Positions 17,875-28,022 of a stretch of DNA of 64,000 bases are shown piece by piece. Every line of letters starts with the position of its first letter. The first letter of the stretch is position 1. Position numbers and translations under genes: made by a program. The notes under the pieces were generated by a model, which saw nothing but the letters and a program-made list of their open reading frames with translations, searched no databases and was not told the DNA's origin. This stretch comes from Algoriphagus resistens (GTDB lineage: Bacteria > Bacteroidota > Bacteroidia > Cytophagales > Cyclobacteriaceae): the NCBI RefSeq assembly GCF_001442615.1, contig NZ_LMXN01000001.1:62001-126000 (forward strand), written 5' to 3'.

Positions 17875-18743
17875 TTTTTGTTTTTTGTGGTTTTCTAATC
17901 AATACCTGTTCCAGTTTAATAAGCTGTATTCTGGGTAATTGGAGCTCATTCTGGCTTAATTTACTGTTTCAGTATCGTACATATGCATGCTTGAGCCGGA
18001 CAGTCTTCTGAGCCCGAAAGAACAGTACAATCACTTTACCGGCTTTTTGAACTAAGTCTCCATGCTAACCCTTCCTTTTAGAAGGAGTTTAGTTCTGTGC
18101 AGAAAGTAAAGCCCAAATGCGGAATGAAAGAGGAAAGGTGAATTTTTGTATTATGCCGCGATTAAATTTTGTATTTTTTTATTTTGTAACCTTTAAAAGC
18201 TAAAATATTTTTATAATTTGGTATAAAGAAAGTCAAAAACACTCCAAGGTATTTTTAAGCTTAACCGGATAGGCCGACAGCGCCATTTCATTTTTTAGCA
18301 TGTGCATTCTATTAGCTTGGAAGATTTGGGGATTCGTCTATTTAGTATGAATTAGACGCTTTTTTTGAGAAATATAAAGTTATTGAAATTAAGAATTGAG
18401 TTTTATAGCATTTTAAAATCCACTGTTTAATACAAAATAAACTGGCTTTAGTTTATGTTGGAACTGGGTTTAAATAATTGATTTACAGGTTTTTCATTTC
18501 TGGTCACCTGTTTTTATTGAAGTATAAGAAGCAAACCAGTTTCAACGGTGAGCTGATTTGATAAGTAGTTCGAATTTTTAACGAGTTGATAATTTAAACA
18601 AACTGCCAATGACGCATTCAGGCTAACCTTTAAAAGGAGCAGTTGATATTTCAGGGAATCCCTCGCTGCACAATACCCGCTGACTGTATATACATACAGT
18701 TTAATTATTTAATTAAAGTCAATACAATAAACCTCTCAAAAAA
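17875..18743. other. Long leader region upstream of the second susC
   Basis: 869 bp, AT-rich, no gene seen. The only clear structure is the inverted repeat at 18683-18700 close to the susC start. No TAnnTTTG box at a convincing distance was found, so the promoter remains unplaced. Confidence 0.5.
18683..18700. promoter_or_regulatory. Inverted repeat upstream of the second susC (operator-like)
   Basis: ACTGTAT and ATACAGT are separated by four bases, giving an 18-bp dyad centred 52 bp before the ATG at 18744. It could be a regulator site or a small hairpin in the leader. There is no T tract, so a terminator is unlikely. Confidence 0.45.
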
Positions 18744-21700
18744 ATGAAACCAAATCTACATAGACGGCTCTTAAGGATGTCTAAGAGGATCCTTTATGGA
18801 TTCGTTATTCAGCTATTATTTAGCCCGTTGGTTATAGCAGGTCATCAAGCTATGCTCGGGCAAGAAAAAGTGCAAAAAGATAATTCAGGTATCGTTAAAG
18901 GGGATGCCAATAAAATGGCAAGTATCGCCCCAAACGAAGTATTCGAATCGCCCCTTAAGGTGGCAGATATTACTGTTACAGGAAAAGTACTGGATGAAAC
19001 GGGCTTACCTCTTCCCGGTGCTACTGTTTCTGTGGCAGGCACTACCTCAGGTACTATTACCGATATAGACGGAAAATATACAATTACAGTGCCGGATGAT
19101 GCAGAGCTTATCTTCTCTTATATAGGATATGAGCCCCAACGCGTTACTGTAGGCACTCAAACAGTAGTGAATGTCACCCTTAGTCCTGATGCGACCGCCT
19201 TGGATGAAGTGGTGGTAATCGGATACGGAACCACAAAGAGAAGCGATTTGACTGGTTCAGTAGGTTCTGTGGATGCAGAAGCGCTCCGTGAACGTCCGGC
19301 TTCTTCTTTGAATCAAGCGCTGGCAGGTAGGGTTTCCGGTGTGCAGGTAAACAACAACTCTGGCCGTCCAGGAGGAAGAACTACTGTTAGAATCAGAGGG
19401 TTTAGCTCCATCAACTCTTCTAATAATCCACTTTATGTAATAGATGGGGTACAGATGCCTATGGGTACATTGGATCAGACAACCAATGCGATAGACTATA
19501 TCAATCCGAATGATATTGTCTCCGTGGAAGTGTTGAAAGATGCATCATCCACTGCAATTTATGGTTCCAGAGGGGCGAACGGTGTGATCTTGGTTACCAC
19601 CAAAAAAGGCAGGGCAGGTGAAGGAAGTGTAACATACAATGTGGATTTGAGCGTTCCTATCATCGGCCCAAACAGGCCTGAAGTATTGAATGCGGAGCAA
19701 TATCTCGCAGTGGAAGATCTTGCGTGGGCAAATATGGAGAAATATGACCCGGAAGGCTGGAATGATGGCAAGTGGGCCTACCTCAACCCGGCGCTGAGAA
19801 GAACCGATCCCCGCATTTTTGATAGTGAAGGCAACCCGCTTTACGATACGGATTGGTTAAAAGAAACAACCCAAAATAAGCTCTCACAAAATCATCAACT
19901 GGGATTTACCGGGGGAAATGAGCGTACTTCCTATTCACTTTCGTTGGGTTATAGAGATGATGAAGGCTTAGTTCAGACTTCTTATTTAAAGCGTTATTCA
20001 ACAAGGTTCACCATAGAAGACAAGGTAAAAACCTGGTTGACGGTAGGCGGTAGTCTTAATTATAATAACCAGTCAGAAAATCTGGTAGATGTGAATGATG
20101 CTGTAGCACGTCAGATGGTGGAGGATTTTCCATTCCTACCGGTAAGGTATGAAGACGGAACATTTGCTAATAACCGTGATTATCCGTTTGCAGAAGGTAC
20201 GATGAGCTCTATGCATAGACTACAAGGAAGAAGGTATATTCTTAATACGCAAACTACTCTTGGTAGTATGTACACCAACATTAAATTCTCGGATGCTTTG
20301 GAAATGAGAACAGCCTTGGGCGTCAATATTCTTACACAGGAAAACAATCAATCGCAGACAAGAACTTTGGCAATCGGACAAAATGGGACTGCATCCAAAA
20401 GCATGAGAAAAGATACCTTTTGGTCCTTGGAAAACTACCTGACGTATAATAAAGTCTTTGCGGAAAGACATGCTGTCACGGGGCTTCTCGGGATTTCTTG
20501 GCAGGAGAATAATTACACGGCTATGAATGCAAGTATCGAGAACTTTGCAACAGATTACTTCGAGTATAATAACCTGGGGGCAGGAAGTCAACTGCCAAGA
20601 GTTGGGTCAGGTGCGGCGCGAGAAGCGTTGAATTCATACTTTGCCAGATTAAATTACATTTTGGATGATAAGTATTTATTTACTTTCACAGGCCGTGCGG
20701 ATGGTTCTTCTAAATTCGGAGAAAATAATAAATACGCCTTTTTCCCATCTGCAGCTTTGGCTTGGAGAGTGTCTGAAGAGGGGTTCCTTGCAGGAAACCA
20801 AACCATTTCCAACTTGAAAGTAAGAACTAGTTACGGACTCACCGGTAACTCAGAAATCCCTCCTTATTCTTCTCTTTCTCTGCTGAGCTCTAATTATTCT
20901 GCGATTTACAATGAAACCCAAGTAGGTGGAACCGGGCTTAATAGACTGGCAAACCCTGATTTGAAATGGGAAAAAACTGCTCAGACAGATTTTGGAGTTG
21001 AGCTGGGAATGTTCAATAACCGCTTGAATATAGAGGTTGATCTCTATTACAGAAAAACTACAGATATGCTACTGGATGCGCCTGTTCCAAGAACAAGTGG
21101 CTATGCAACGATCCGAAGCAATGTAGGTTCGATGGAAAATAAAGGGGTTGAGTTCACGCTCAATTCTGTAAATATTGATCAGGAGAATTTTAGCTGGAAT
21201 ACTTCTTTTAATTTATCGCTGAACAGGAACAAGGTGCTTTCACTAGCGACACCGGCAGATATTTTCGGAGTTGGTGGTCCTAATTTCACTAACCAGACCA
21301 ATATCATCCGAGTGGGTGAGCCAGTGGGATCTTTTTGGGGCTTAGTGAGACTTGGTACTTGGAGTGAAGCCGAAAGAGCTGAAGCCGCGGAGTTTGTGAG
21401 TTATAGAAATGGACTTACAATTCTTCCCGGCGACATCAAGTATCTGGATGTAAACGGGGATAAAGCAATCAATGATTCGGATAGAATGATTATAGGCAAT
21501 GGTAGTCCTGATTTCTGGGGAGCTATTTCCAACAGTTTCAGACTATACAATTTTGATCTTACAGTCGAGCTTCAATACAGTGTTGGGAATGATGTATTGG
21601 ATATGACACTGCATCCAAGTGAAGACCGTCAGGCACTTGCGAATAGCTATATATCAGTCCTAGACGCCTGGACTCCTGAAAATCAGGATAGCCAAATTGC

Positions 21701-22022
21701 CGAAATCCGTGATACACGTGCCGGATATGTTACTAACGTAGATTCCCGCTGGGTAAAAGATGGGTCGTTTTTGCGAGGAAGAAACCTGCTTCTGGGTTAT
21801 AATTTTCCATCAAATGTGACCAGTGCCATAAAATTGAGCAGGTTGAGGGCTTATGCCTCTGCCCAAAATTTCTTTCTCTTGACAGGTAAGGATATTGTCG
21901 GTGATCCGGAAGTTACTCCAACGAATGGAAATGTATCAAGTAACGTATTTTCTCAGGGAATGAACTGGCACAGTTACCCTAAACCAACCATCTTCATGTT
22001 TGGCCTACAGGTAACTCTTTAA
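18744..22022 (+). CDS. SusC/RagA-family TonB-dependent outer-membrane transporter (second)
   Basis: A 1092-residue SusC homologue. Basic N-terminus and hydrophobic segment at 17-33 form the export signal. The CarboxypepD_reg-like domain spans about 76-147 (VTGKVLDETGLPLPGATV), followed by the TonB box region DEVVVIGYGTTKRSD at 154-168. The plug carries NPLYVIDGVQ, NPNDIVSVEVLKDASSTAIYG and GSRGANGVILVTTKKG. The barrel includes the conserved FTGRADGSSKFGENNKYAFF segment shared with the first SusC (there FTATFRADGSSKFGENNKYGYF). The protein ends in a barrel strand (FMFGLQVTL). susD follows after 27 bp. No STN domain is present. The convergent downstream sulfatase suggests a sulfated glycan as ligand. 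Confidence 0.96.
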   Translation: MKPNLHRRLLRMSKRILYGFVIQLLFSPLVIAGHQAMLGQEKVQKDNSGIVKGDANKMASIAPNEVFESPLKVADITVTGKVLDETGLPLPGATVSVAGTTSGTITDIDGKYTITVPDDAELIFSYIGYEPQRVTVGTQTVVNVTLSPDATALDEVVVIGYGTTKRSDLTGSVGSVDAEALRERPASSLNQALAGRVSGVQVNNNSGRPGGRTTVRIRGFSSINSSNNPLYVIDGVQMPMGTLDQTTNAIDYINPNDIVSVEVLKDASSTAIYGSRGANGVILVTTKKGRAGEGSVTYNVDLSVPIIGPNRPEVLNAEQYLAVEDLAWANMEKYDPEGWNDGKWAYLNPALRRTDPRIFDSEGNPLYDTDWLKETTQNKLSQNHQLGFTGGNERTSYSLSLGYRDDEGLVQTSYLKRYSTRFTIEDKVKTWLTVGGSLNYNNQSENLVDVNDAVARQMVEDFPFLPVRYEDGTFANNRDYPFAEGTMSSMHRLQGRRYILNTQTTLGSMYTNIKFSDALEMRTALGVNILTQENNQSQTRTLAIGQNGTASKSMRKDTFWSLENYLTYNKVFAERHAVTGLLGISWQENNYTAMNASIENFATDYFEYNNLGAGSQLPRVGSGAAREALNSYFARLNYILDDKYLFTFTGRADGSSKFGENNKYAFFPSAALAWRVSEEGFLAGNQTISNLKVRTSYGLTGNSEIPPYSSLSLLSSNYSAIYNETQVGGTGLNRLANPDLKWEKTAQTDFGVELGMFNNRLNIEVDLYYRKTTDMLLDAPVPRTSGYATIRSNVGSMENKGVEFTLNSVNIDQENFSWNTSFNLSLNRNKVLSLATPADIFGVGGPNFTNQTNIIRVGEPVGSFWGLVRLGTWSEAERAEAAEFVSYRNGLTILPGDIKYLDVNGDKAINDSDRMIIGNGSPDFWGAISNSFRLYNFDLTVELQYSVGNDVLDMTLHPSEDRQALANSYISVLDAWTPENQDSQIAEIRDTRAGYVTNVDSRWVKDGSFLRGRNLLLGYNFPSNVTSAIKLSRLRAYASAQNFFLLTGKDIVGDPEVTPTNGNVSSNVFSQGMNWHSYPKPTIFMFGLQVTL

Positions 22023-22049
22023 TTCTTTTCTACTTAAAGTGATAAACAA

Positions 22050-23606
22050 ATGAAAAATTACATATATAACAAAGCAGGCAAATTGCTCTTAATTGGAGCA
22101 TTGATGGCAGGATTTGCAGGTTGTTCGAGCTTCTTGGAAGAAGAGGATCCATCTAATTTGACACCTGAAAGTTTCTACACAATTCCTGATCATGCAGAGG
22201 CAGCCCTTGCTGCGGTCTATGCTGATACGCGGTTTATCGGAGGAGGAGCTGGGATCTTTTCGGCCAACTGGCAATTGCTTGAAGCTCCCACAGGGACTTC
22301 TACAACGGAAACAGCCCAAAATTCAGATTTAAACAATTTGTATGGGCTGATCTACGATTCAAGAACCCAGCACATGATCAACTGGTGGAATGGGTTGTAC
22401 CGGGTTATTGCCCAGGCAAACCTGGTGTTGGATAAGGTTCCGGGGATTACCCCTATGGATGAGGCCCAGAAGACCAAAATTTTAGGTGAAGCAAGATTTC
22501 TTAGGGCATGGGCCTATTTCTATGTAGTCAGGCTATGGGGTAATGCGCCATTGATTACCGCTCCTCAAACTGCCAGTTCTGAGGATTTTAAACCATCTCC
22601 TGCTACTCAGGAAGCACTATATGCACTGATTGTGGAAGATTTAAAAGCAGCAGAGGCAGCGGGTCTGCCTTGGATGGATGAAAGCGGAAGAGCGTCTTTG
22701 GCTGCCGCCAAATCATTGCTTTCTAAGGTGTATTTGACTATGGCGGGTTTTCCTTTGAGTATGGGAGCATCTCACTATCAGCTGGCTGCGGATAAGGCCA
22801 AAGAAGTTATTGAGCATGGGTTGAGCAATCCATTATCGATCAATTTATTCCCTACTTACAAAGCAATTCATAACGAAAACAATGACAATAGATTAGAGCA
22901 TATTTTTATGCTTCAATACAATGTGGTGGTTGCCGGAAATCCGATGAACGACATGTTTCCGAACTTCAAGCCGGTAACTTTTGCTGGCCCATCTGGAACG
23001 GGTAGTACAGTGCCTACAGAGGAATTCTACAATTCTTATGAACCGGGCGATCTCAGGGCAGTCAATCAGGAAGGATATTTCTATACGACTTATTATGAAA
23101 ATGGCAGTGGAGCAGAGTTTGATCTGGGAGCTCCTTATATCTTCAAGCATTTTAATCAGATTGCTCTTGGGTCTAAGGATCAACCAGGAACCAGGTCCAA
23201 CAACCTGAACGTACCGTTGATCCGATTTGCGGAAGTTTTATTGATCTATGCGGAAGCACAGAATGAAGTAAGTGGCCCAAATGCTCTTGCGGTGGAGAGT
23301 CTGAAAAGAATTCGGGACAGGGCCGGTCTGACTACACCATCTTTGGGTGGATTCACTACAGATACATTTCGGGACGCTGTCTTGAGAGAGAGGTGGCATG
23401 AGCTGTGTTACGAACAGATTACCTGGTTCGATATGCTTCGTCTGCGCAAAGTGTATAATGAAGCCACGAATGGATTTGATAATTTTGAAGGGCATACTAA
23501 TCCAAGCTCTAATCAAACGCTTCAGGCAAAGCATTATCTGATGCCATATCCACTTCCGGAGATGCAGAATAATCCAAATCTTACCCCACAGAATCCTGGG
23601 TATTGA
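22050..23606 (+). CDS. SusD/RagB-family nutrient-binding lipoprotein (second)
   Basis: A 518-residue surface lipoprotein partner of the preceding SusC. The lipobox is GFAGC with Cys25, followed by the acidic export segment SSFLEEEDPSN. SusD features are GEARFLRAWAYFYVVRLWGNAPLIT in the N-terminal helical part and, near the C-terminus, VPLIRFAEVLLIYAEAQNEV, AVLRERWHELCYEQITWFDMLRLRK and the closing PYPLPEMQNNPNLTPQNPGY. Binding residues cannot be predicted from sequence. Only 27 bp separate it from susC, so the two share a transcript, which ends at the hairpin at 23626-23656. Confidence 0.95.
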   Translation: MKNYIYNKAGKLLLIGALMAGFAGCSSFLEEEDPSNLTPESFYTIPDHAEAALAAVYADTRFIGGGAGIFSANWQLLEAPTGTSTTETAQNSDLNNLYGLIYDSRTQHMINWWNGLYRVIAQANLVLDKVPGITPMDEAQKTKILGEARFLRAWAYFYVVRLWGNAPLITAPQTASSEDFKPSPATQEALYALIVEDLKAAEAAGLPWMDESGRASLAAAKSLLSKVYLTMAGFPLSMGASHYQLAADKAKEVIEHGLSNPLSINLFPTYKAIHNENNDNRLEHIFMLQYNVVVAGNPMNDMFPNFKPVTFAGPSGTGSTVPTEEFYNSYEPGDLRAVNQEGYFYTTYYENGSGAEFDLGAPYIFKHFNQIALGSKDQPGTRSNNLNVPLIRFAEVLLIYAEAQNEVSGPNALAVESLKRIRDRAGLTTPSLGGFTTDTFRDAVLRERWHELCYEQITWFDMLRLRKVYNEATNGFDNFEGHTNPSSNQTLQAKHYLMPYPLPEMQNNPNLTPQNPGY

Positions 23607-23625
23607 TCAGTAAATTGAATAACAC

Positions 23626-23656
23626 AAAAAGGGTCCATCATTGATGGTCCCTTTTT
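23626..23656. terminator. Bidirectional terminator between susD and sulfatase genes
   Basis: AAAAAGGG, one T-T mismatch, then CCATC pair with GATGG and CCCTTTTT across a small ATT loop. The A and T flanks are symmetrical, so it can serve both convergent genes. Confidence 0.88.
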
Positions 23657-23681
23657 CATTTCAAGGGAGGGTAAGGTTGTT

Positions 23682-25166
23682 TCATTTTTCTACCCCTTCG
23701 AAATACCTCTTCAGTATATATTCGGGCTGCCAGCGATCGGGCTTTCTGGTAAGCGTATATGGGTCATAGTCAAGTTGCTTGATAACTGTGGCGGTCAGTA
23801 CCGTTGTGTCACCGGAAATTTTTTGCCAATCGTTCAATAGGTTCATTAACTGATCTTTTGTGGAGAAGTGTTCCGGATTTTCGGCTAGGTTGTTCAATTC
23901 CAGCGGGTCATTTTCCAGATTAAAAAGCTGGGTGTACGCTCTTTCCGGATACCTGATCAGCTTCCATTCCGATGTCCGCACGGCTCGGACGGTGTTACGA
24001 TAGGCAGTAAATAGACTATTTCGGGCTTTTGCGGTTTTTCCGGTAAGAATAGGTGCAAGACTTTTTCCGTCTACCTGCGAAGGTGTAGGAAGTCCTGCTA
24101 GTTCGGATAAAGTAGGATATAGGTCATAAAGATAGACCAAGGCATCGAAGGTTTTTTGTTTTGGAACCCCGGGGCCTTTGATGATCATCGGTACATTCGT
24201 GCTGTGCTCATAGAGACTTTGCTTGCCGAGCAATCCGTGACTGCCAGCAGCCAATCCATTATCCGCTGCATAGACGATGATGGTGTTTTCATAAAGCCCC
24301 TGGTTTTTGAGGGTTTGGATAATTTTACCTATTTGGCTATCCAAGTGCGTCACTAAGGCATAATAGTCAGAAAGTATCATCTGAATCACTTCGGGTTTTC
24401 TGGGCCAATCGGTAAGTAACTCATCACGAACCATCAAGTCATCAAACTGAAATGGGTGATATGGCTTATAATTTCCAGGTAATGGCAAAGTGCCATCTGG
24501 GTAATGATTGATATATCTCGCTTCCGGTGAATAGGGGTCGTGAGGAGCAGTGAAAGCTACATATGCAAAGAAAGGTTTGTCCGAGCCTGATTTTGCGTGG
24601 GAGTTGATGAAATCAATTACTCCTTGAGCAAAAACCTCAGTAGAATAACCTTTATAAGTTGGCTCACCTAGCTTTCCATTTTCATCATAATCCCTCATAG
24701 CTACACTATAGTGATCAGCCATGCCACCTAAATAGACATTTTTTGCCTGCTGAAAACTTGCTTCGAAAGCCTCTTTCTCGTTATGCCATTTGCCTGTTCC
24801 AAAAGTAGAATACCCGGCTTGCGCAAAGTCCATCGGCATGGTGCGTACCTCTTTGAGTTTATCATAGACATGAAACAGGCTTCTTCCACTAAGTAGCATG
24901 GCCCGACTGGCGGCACATACTGCTCCATGATTTCCGCCCATCACATAAGCATTTTCAAAACGGCTTCCTTCCTTGGCGAGCTGGTCCAGATTTGGGGTTT
25001 GGATGTAGGGATTTCCCGAAGCCCCAAGGGCATCAGCGCGCTGGTCATCCGCAAATAGGAACAGCACGTTAGGTTTATCCTTCTGCTGCTGCGCAAAGCT
25101 TTCTTGAAATGTGGCTGAAAATAGAAGTATGAGTCCTAATCCAATGAATTCAATTTTACACTTCAT
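23682..25166 (-). CDS. S1-family (FGly) sulfatase, exported
   Basis: A 494-residue arylsulfatase-type enzyme with a signal peptide ending near ESFAQ. The formylglycine motif is C-A-A-S-R followed by AMLLSGR (Cys84). The usual Pro of CxPSR is Ala, an accepted variant. Metal site residues appear in FLFADDQRADALG and in YAADNGLAAGSHG. HDPYSPE and KQSLYEHSTNVPMI are further sulfatase-type segments. Activity needs a formylglycine-generating or radical SAM maturase, which is not in this window. The substrate is probably a sulfated glycan. The start codon lies inside the last codons of the TetR gene (11-bp overlap), which implies co-transcription and translational coupling with this regulator. Confidence 0.93.
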   Translation of the reverse strand: MKCKIEFIGLGLILLFSATFQESFAQQQKDKPNVLFLFADDQRADALGASGNPYIQTPNLDQLAKEGSRFENAYVMGGNHGAVCAASRAMLLSGRSLFHVYDKLKEVRTMPMDFAQAGYSTFGTGKWHNEKEAFEASFQQAKNVYLGGMADHYSVAMRDYDENGKLGEPTYKGYSTEVFAQGVIDFINSHAKSGSDKPFFAYVAFTAPHDPYSPEARYINHYPDGTLPLPGNYKPYHPFQFDDLMVRDELLTDWPRKPEVIQMILSDYYALVTHLDSQIGKIIQTLKNQGLYENTIIVYAADNGLAAGSHGLLGKQSLYEHSTNVPMIIKGPGVPKQKTFDALVYLYDLYPTLSELAGLPTPSQVDGKSLAPILTGKTAKARNSLFTAYRNTVRAVRTSEWKLIRYPERAYTQLFNLENDPLELNNLAENPEHFSTKDQLMNLLNDWQKISGDTTVLTATVIKQLDYDPYTLTRKPDRWQPEYILKRYFEGVEK

Positions 25167-25821
25167 TGCTTCTTTCCTGTATAATGTAGCCGTAGTTTGT
25201 TAGGGTTTTTTCTTTTTCTTCCTTTCCTTTTTTAGTCAGGTAGGGGTTGATTATCGCCCAAATGCCTTTGACCATTGCGCCTCTTTCAGTGAACTTTTCA
25301 GTGGCCAGAACTTCCCTTTGAGACAACCAAAAAGTTATAATTATTCGGATAATATGCTGGATTTCCTCGTAAATTCCTGTTTCTATTTTCGACATGTATC
25401 CATCAGCAAGAAACTCCTGAAATAGTTCATCCATCTGTTGCTTTCGATATTCTGATGTTTTTTGTAAAAGCATGGAGATTTTCGGATATGCTCTGGTGAT
25501 TTCCAATACATCTAGGTTGATGAAACGATAGCGGTACTGAAACTCTTCGAGTTGTATCAATAATAGATGTACATGTTCAATAGACGAATGATTTTCCTTT
25601 CTGATTATAAAATAATCAGACATTTCAGCTCTCATTTTATCATAAATTGCCAGAATAATGTCCTCCTTGGTTTTGTAATGATAGTCAAGATTGCCATGGC
25701 TGATTCCCATTTCGCCAGCTATATGTCTACTTGTTACCCCTTGTACCCCTACTTCATTGTATAGTTTGATGGCAGTTAATAGGATTTTATCCTTTGTCCT
25801 GATTTTTGTGGTTTTATCCAT
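25156..25821 (-). CDS. TetR/AcrR-family transcriptional regulator
   Basis: A 221-residue regulator. ATG at 25821 is preferred over an in-frame TTG at 25860. The N-terminal helix-turn-helix is recognisable in KILLTAIKLYNEVGVQGVTS and RHIAGEMGISHGNLDYHYKT. The C-terminal part (about 60-200) is helical, with many aromatic and charged residues, as in ligand-binding TetR domains. Its stop codon overlaps the start of the sulfatase gene, so it probably heads a two-gene operon and may respond to a sulfated ligand or its product. It faces the second sulfatase operon divergently, across 464 bp that may contain its operators. Confidence 0.88.
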   Translation of the reverse strand: MDKTTKIRTKDKILLTAIKLYNEVGVQGVTSRHIAGEMGISHGNLDYHYKTKEDIILAIYDKMRAEMSDYFIIRKENHSSIEHVHLLLIQLEEFQYRYRFINLDVLEITRAYPKISMLLQKTSEYRKQQMDELFQEFLADGYMSKIETGIYEEIQHIIRIIITFWLSQREVLATEKFTERGAMVKGIWAIINPYLTKKGKEEKEKTLTNYGYIIQERSNEV

Positions 25822-26285
25822 TTCTGAAGGCTTGGTTTTTTTAAAATGACGATTTGTCAAGTTATAGCTGAAAGGATGAAAAAGACGACTTTCATTCCCC
25901 TTTTTTTAAAAAGAATAGATCGTTTTTTAAGCACTCGTTTAATCAATACACTGCGATAGGGGAGCAGTCTGCCTTATAGTTGAAGACAGGTCCACTCCTG
26001 AATATCTTTTCCGATTAGTAGTTATAGAGTTCCAAAGAAGTTCCAGTGATTCCCATAGTTCTACCAAAGTATTATATTTAGGTCAAACGCACTATCTTAT
26101 GAAGAGGGAAATTCAATTCGATAGATCAATCTGTCTTAAAAGTTGCCCTTTGAAATTTAAAATTAAGAACGGTACATAAACAGAAAAGAAAATGTCATAC
26201 GCAACTTGGTTCTTTTGGCACAGTAGACTATTAATTTTAGCTTTGGACAATCCCGCTTTCTACTCCTTTCATTGATTACCTCAAA
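25822..26285. other. Divergent control region between TetR and the second sulfatase operon
   Basis: 464 bp without a gene. The only recognised element is the promoter at 26214-26245 for the plus-strand operon. A clear TetR palindrome was not found by eye. Confidence 0.5.
26214..26245 (+). promoter_or_regulatory. Bacteroidota-type promoter of the sulfatase-MsrA-sulfatase operon
   Basis: TTTG at 26214-26217 and TAGCTTTG at 26238-26245 are 20 bases apart, a close match to the -33/-7 consensus. The expected start site near 26252 gives a leader of about 34 bases to the ATG at 26286. Confidence 0.65.
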
Positions 26286-27917
26286 ATGAAAAAAAAGACC
26301 CCATATCTTATTGGTGTTTGCATTGTGGCCCTTTTGCTTTCCTGTAGCAAAACAGCGGAAAAAGCCGAAATCAAACAACCCAATATCCTATTTATAATGT
26401 CGGATGATCATGCCTATCAAGCGATAAGCGCCTATGGTGAAGGGCTGAACGAAACACCGAATATTGACAAAATCGCCAAAGAAGGCGCGATTTTCACAAG
26501 GGCAACCGTAACGAACTCGATATGCGCACCAAGCAGAGCGGTTTTGCTGACTGGAAAACATAGTTTCATAAATGGAAAAGTGGACAACATCCAGGCATTT
26601 GATTGGGATCAGGATAATTTTCCTAAGCTCATGCAGGCCAATGGATACACTACCGCATTGATTGGCAAGATCCATCTGGACGGACAGCCACAGGGATTTG
26701 ATTATTCGATGGTATTACCAGGCCAAGGCAACTATTACAATCCCGATTTTTTGATCAATGGGGAGAAGAAGAGAATTGAAGGTTATGTCACCGACATCAC
26801 CACCGATTTGGCTTTGGACTGGTTGGAGAACGGTCGTGATAAGAATAAACCATTCGTTTTGCTTTACCATCAAAAGGCTCCACATAGAAACTGGAAGCCC
26901 GCTCCTAAATACCTGACATTATATGATGATCGGGAATTTACCCCACCTGCAAATTTCTTTGACGATGAAACAGCTTATCAGGGTAGGGGTACTGCAGCCC
27001 GGGAGCAGGAAATGGAGATTGATGAGATTATGCGCTGGGGCCGTGACTTGATGTTTGAGGTAAATCCTTATGGAGACAGCACTGGGTTGGCTGGAGATTT
27101 GAAAAGGTTTAACCCGGAGCAACTTAGGGCATGGAGGGAAGCTTTTGATCCGAAAAACGAAGCTTTTCTTAAAGCTTATGGGCAACTTGATGAAAAAATC
27201 ATGAGTTTGGATAAGAAGCGTGAGATCGCCATTTGGAAATACAACCGATATATCAAGAATTATCTGCGGACAATAAAGTCGGTCGACGATGGAGTGGGGG
27301 AGGTTTTGGATTATCTAAAGGAAAATGGATTGGATGAAAACACCATAATAGTATATACTTCAGATCAGGGATTTTATTTGGGCGAGCATGGATGGTTTGA
27401 CAAGCGTTTCATGTACGAAGAGTCTTTTCGAACTCCACTGCTGGTGAAATATCCAAAAGAAATCAAGCCAGGAACTACTGTTAAAAACTTGGTACAGAAT
27501 CTGGATTTTGCGCCTACATTTCTTGATTATGCAGGAATCGAAGTTCCAAAGGAAATGCAAGGGGAATCCTTTAGAAAGCTGGTGAGTGGCGAAAGTAAGG
27601 AATGGAGAGACGCTGTGTACTATACCTATTACGAATATCCCGCAGAGCACAGCGTAAAGCGTCACAACGGTGTGGCCACAGATCGGTATAAACTGATTCA
27701 CTTTTACTACGATATAGATGAGTGGGAGCTTTACGATCTGGAAAAAGACCCTAAAGAAATGAACAATGTCTATGGTGATCCTGAATATATTGATGTGAAA
27801 GACATGATGCACGAGAAATATGAAGAAGTAAGGACGAAATATGGCGACAGTGAGGCCAATGACAAGCGTTTCCTGGATGAGTATATGGAAGTTTACAACC
27901 GTAGGAATAGTAAATGA
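26286..27917 (+). CDS. S1-family sulfatase lipoprotein (paralogue A)
   Basis: A 543-residue sulfatase anchored by a lipobox (LLLSC, Cys20). The formylglycine motif C-A-P-S-R with AVLLTGK starts at Cys80. The N-terminal metal site is FIMSDDHAYQAISAYG and the second metal segment is YTSDQGFYLGEHGWFDKRFMYEES. HQKAPHRNWKPAPK supplies a conserved histidine. A C-terminal subdomain (EWELYDLEKDPKEMNNVY) is typical of the family. It is closely similar to the sulfatase at 28570-30261, sharing nearly the same stretch around DDHAYQAISAY and SICAPSRA. Transcription from the promoter at 26214-26245 likely continues through msrA and the paralogue. The probable substrate is a sulfated polysaccharide or oligosaccharide at the cell surface or in the periplasm. 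Confidence 0.93.
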   Translation: MKKKTPYLIGVCIVALLLSCSKTAEKAEIKQPNILFIMSDDHAYQAISAYGEGLNETPNIDKIAKEGAIFTRATVTNSICAPSRAVLLTGKHSFINGKVDNIQAFDWDQDNFPKLMQANGYTTALIGKIHLDGQPQGFDYSMVLPGQGNYYNPDFLINGEKKRIEGYVTDITTDLALDWLENGRDKNKPFVLLYHQKAPHRNWKPAPKYLTLYDDREFTPPANFFDDETAYQGRGTAAREQEMEIDEIMRWGRDLMFEVNPYGDSTGLAGDLKRFNPEQLRAWREAFDPKNEAFLKAYGQLDEKIMSLDKKREIAIWKYNRYIKNYLRTIKSVDDGVGEVLDYLKENGLDENTIIVYTSDQGFYLGEHGWFDKRFMYEESFRTPLLVKYPKEIKPGTTVKNLVQNLDFAPTFLDYAGIEVPKEMQGESFRKLVSGESKEWRDAVYYTYYEYPAEHSVKRHNGVATDRYKLIHFYYDIDEWELYDLEKDPKEMNNVYGDPEYIDVKDMMHEKYEEVRTKYGDSEANDKRFLDEYMEVYNRRNSK

Positions 27918-28022
27918 GGCGTTTTATCATTTTGAGCTTAACTTATAGCTTCAGATGTGGATGATAGTTGGGATCCTGATCACAATCTGTCAAGTTTCGT
28001 TAGTATTGAAAACCAAAGTATT

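Noticed and set aside
26091..26099. GGTCAAACG half site resembling the LacI operator upstream of sulfatase A
   Set aside because: Only half the palindrome is present; a nine-base match is expected by chance in a window of this size.
27360..27812. Minus-strand 150-codon frame inside sulfatase A
   Set aside because: It overlaps an unambiguous sulfatase and shows no family features.
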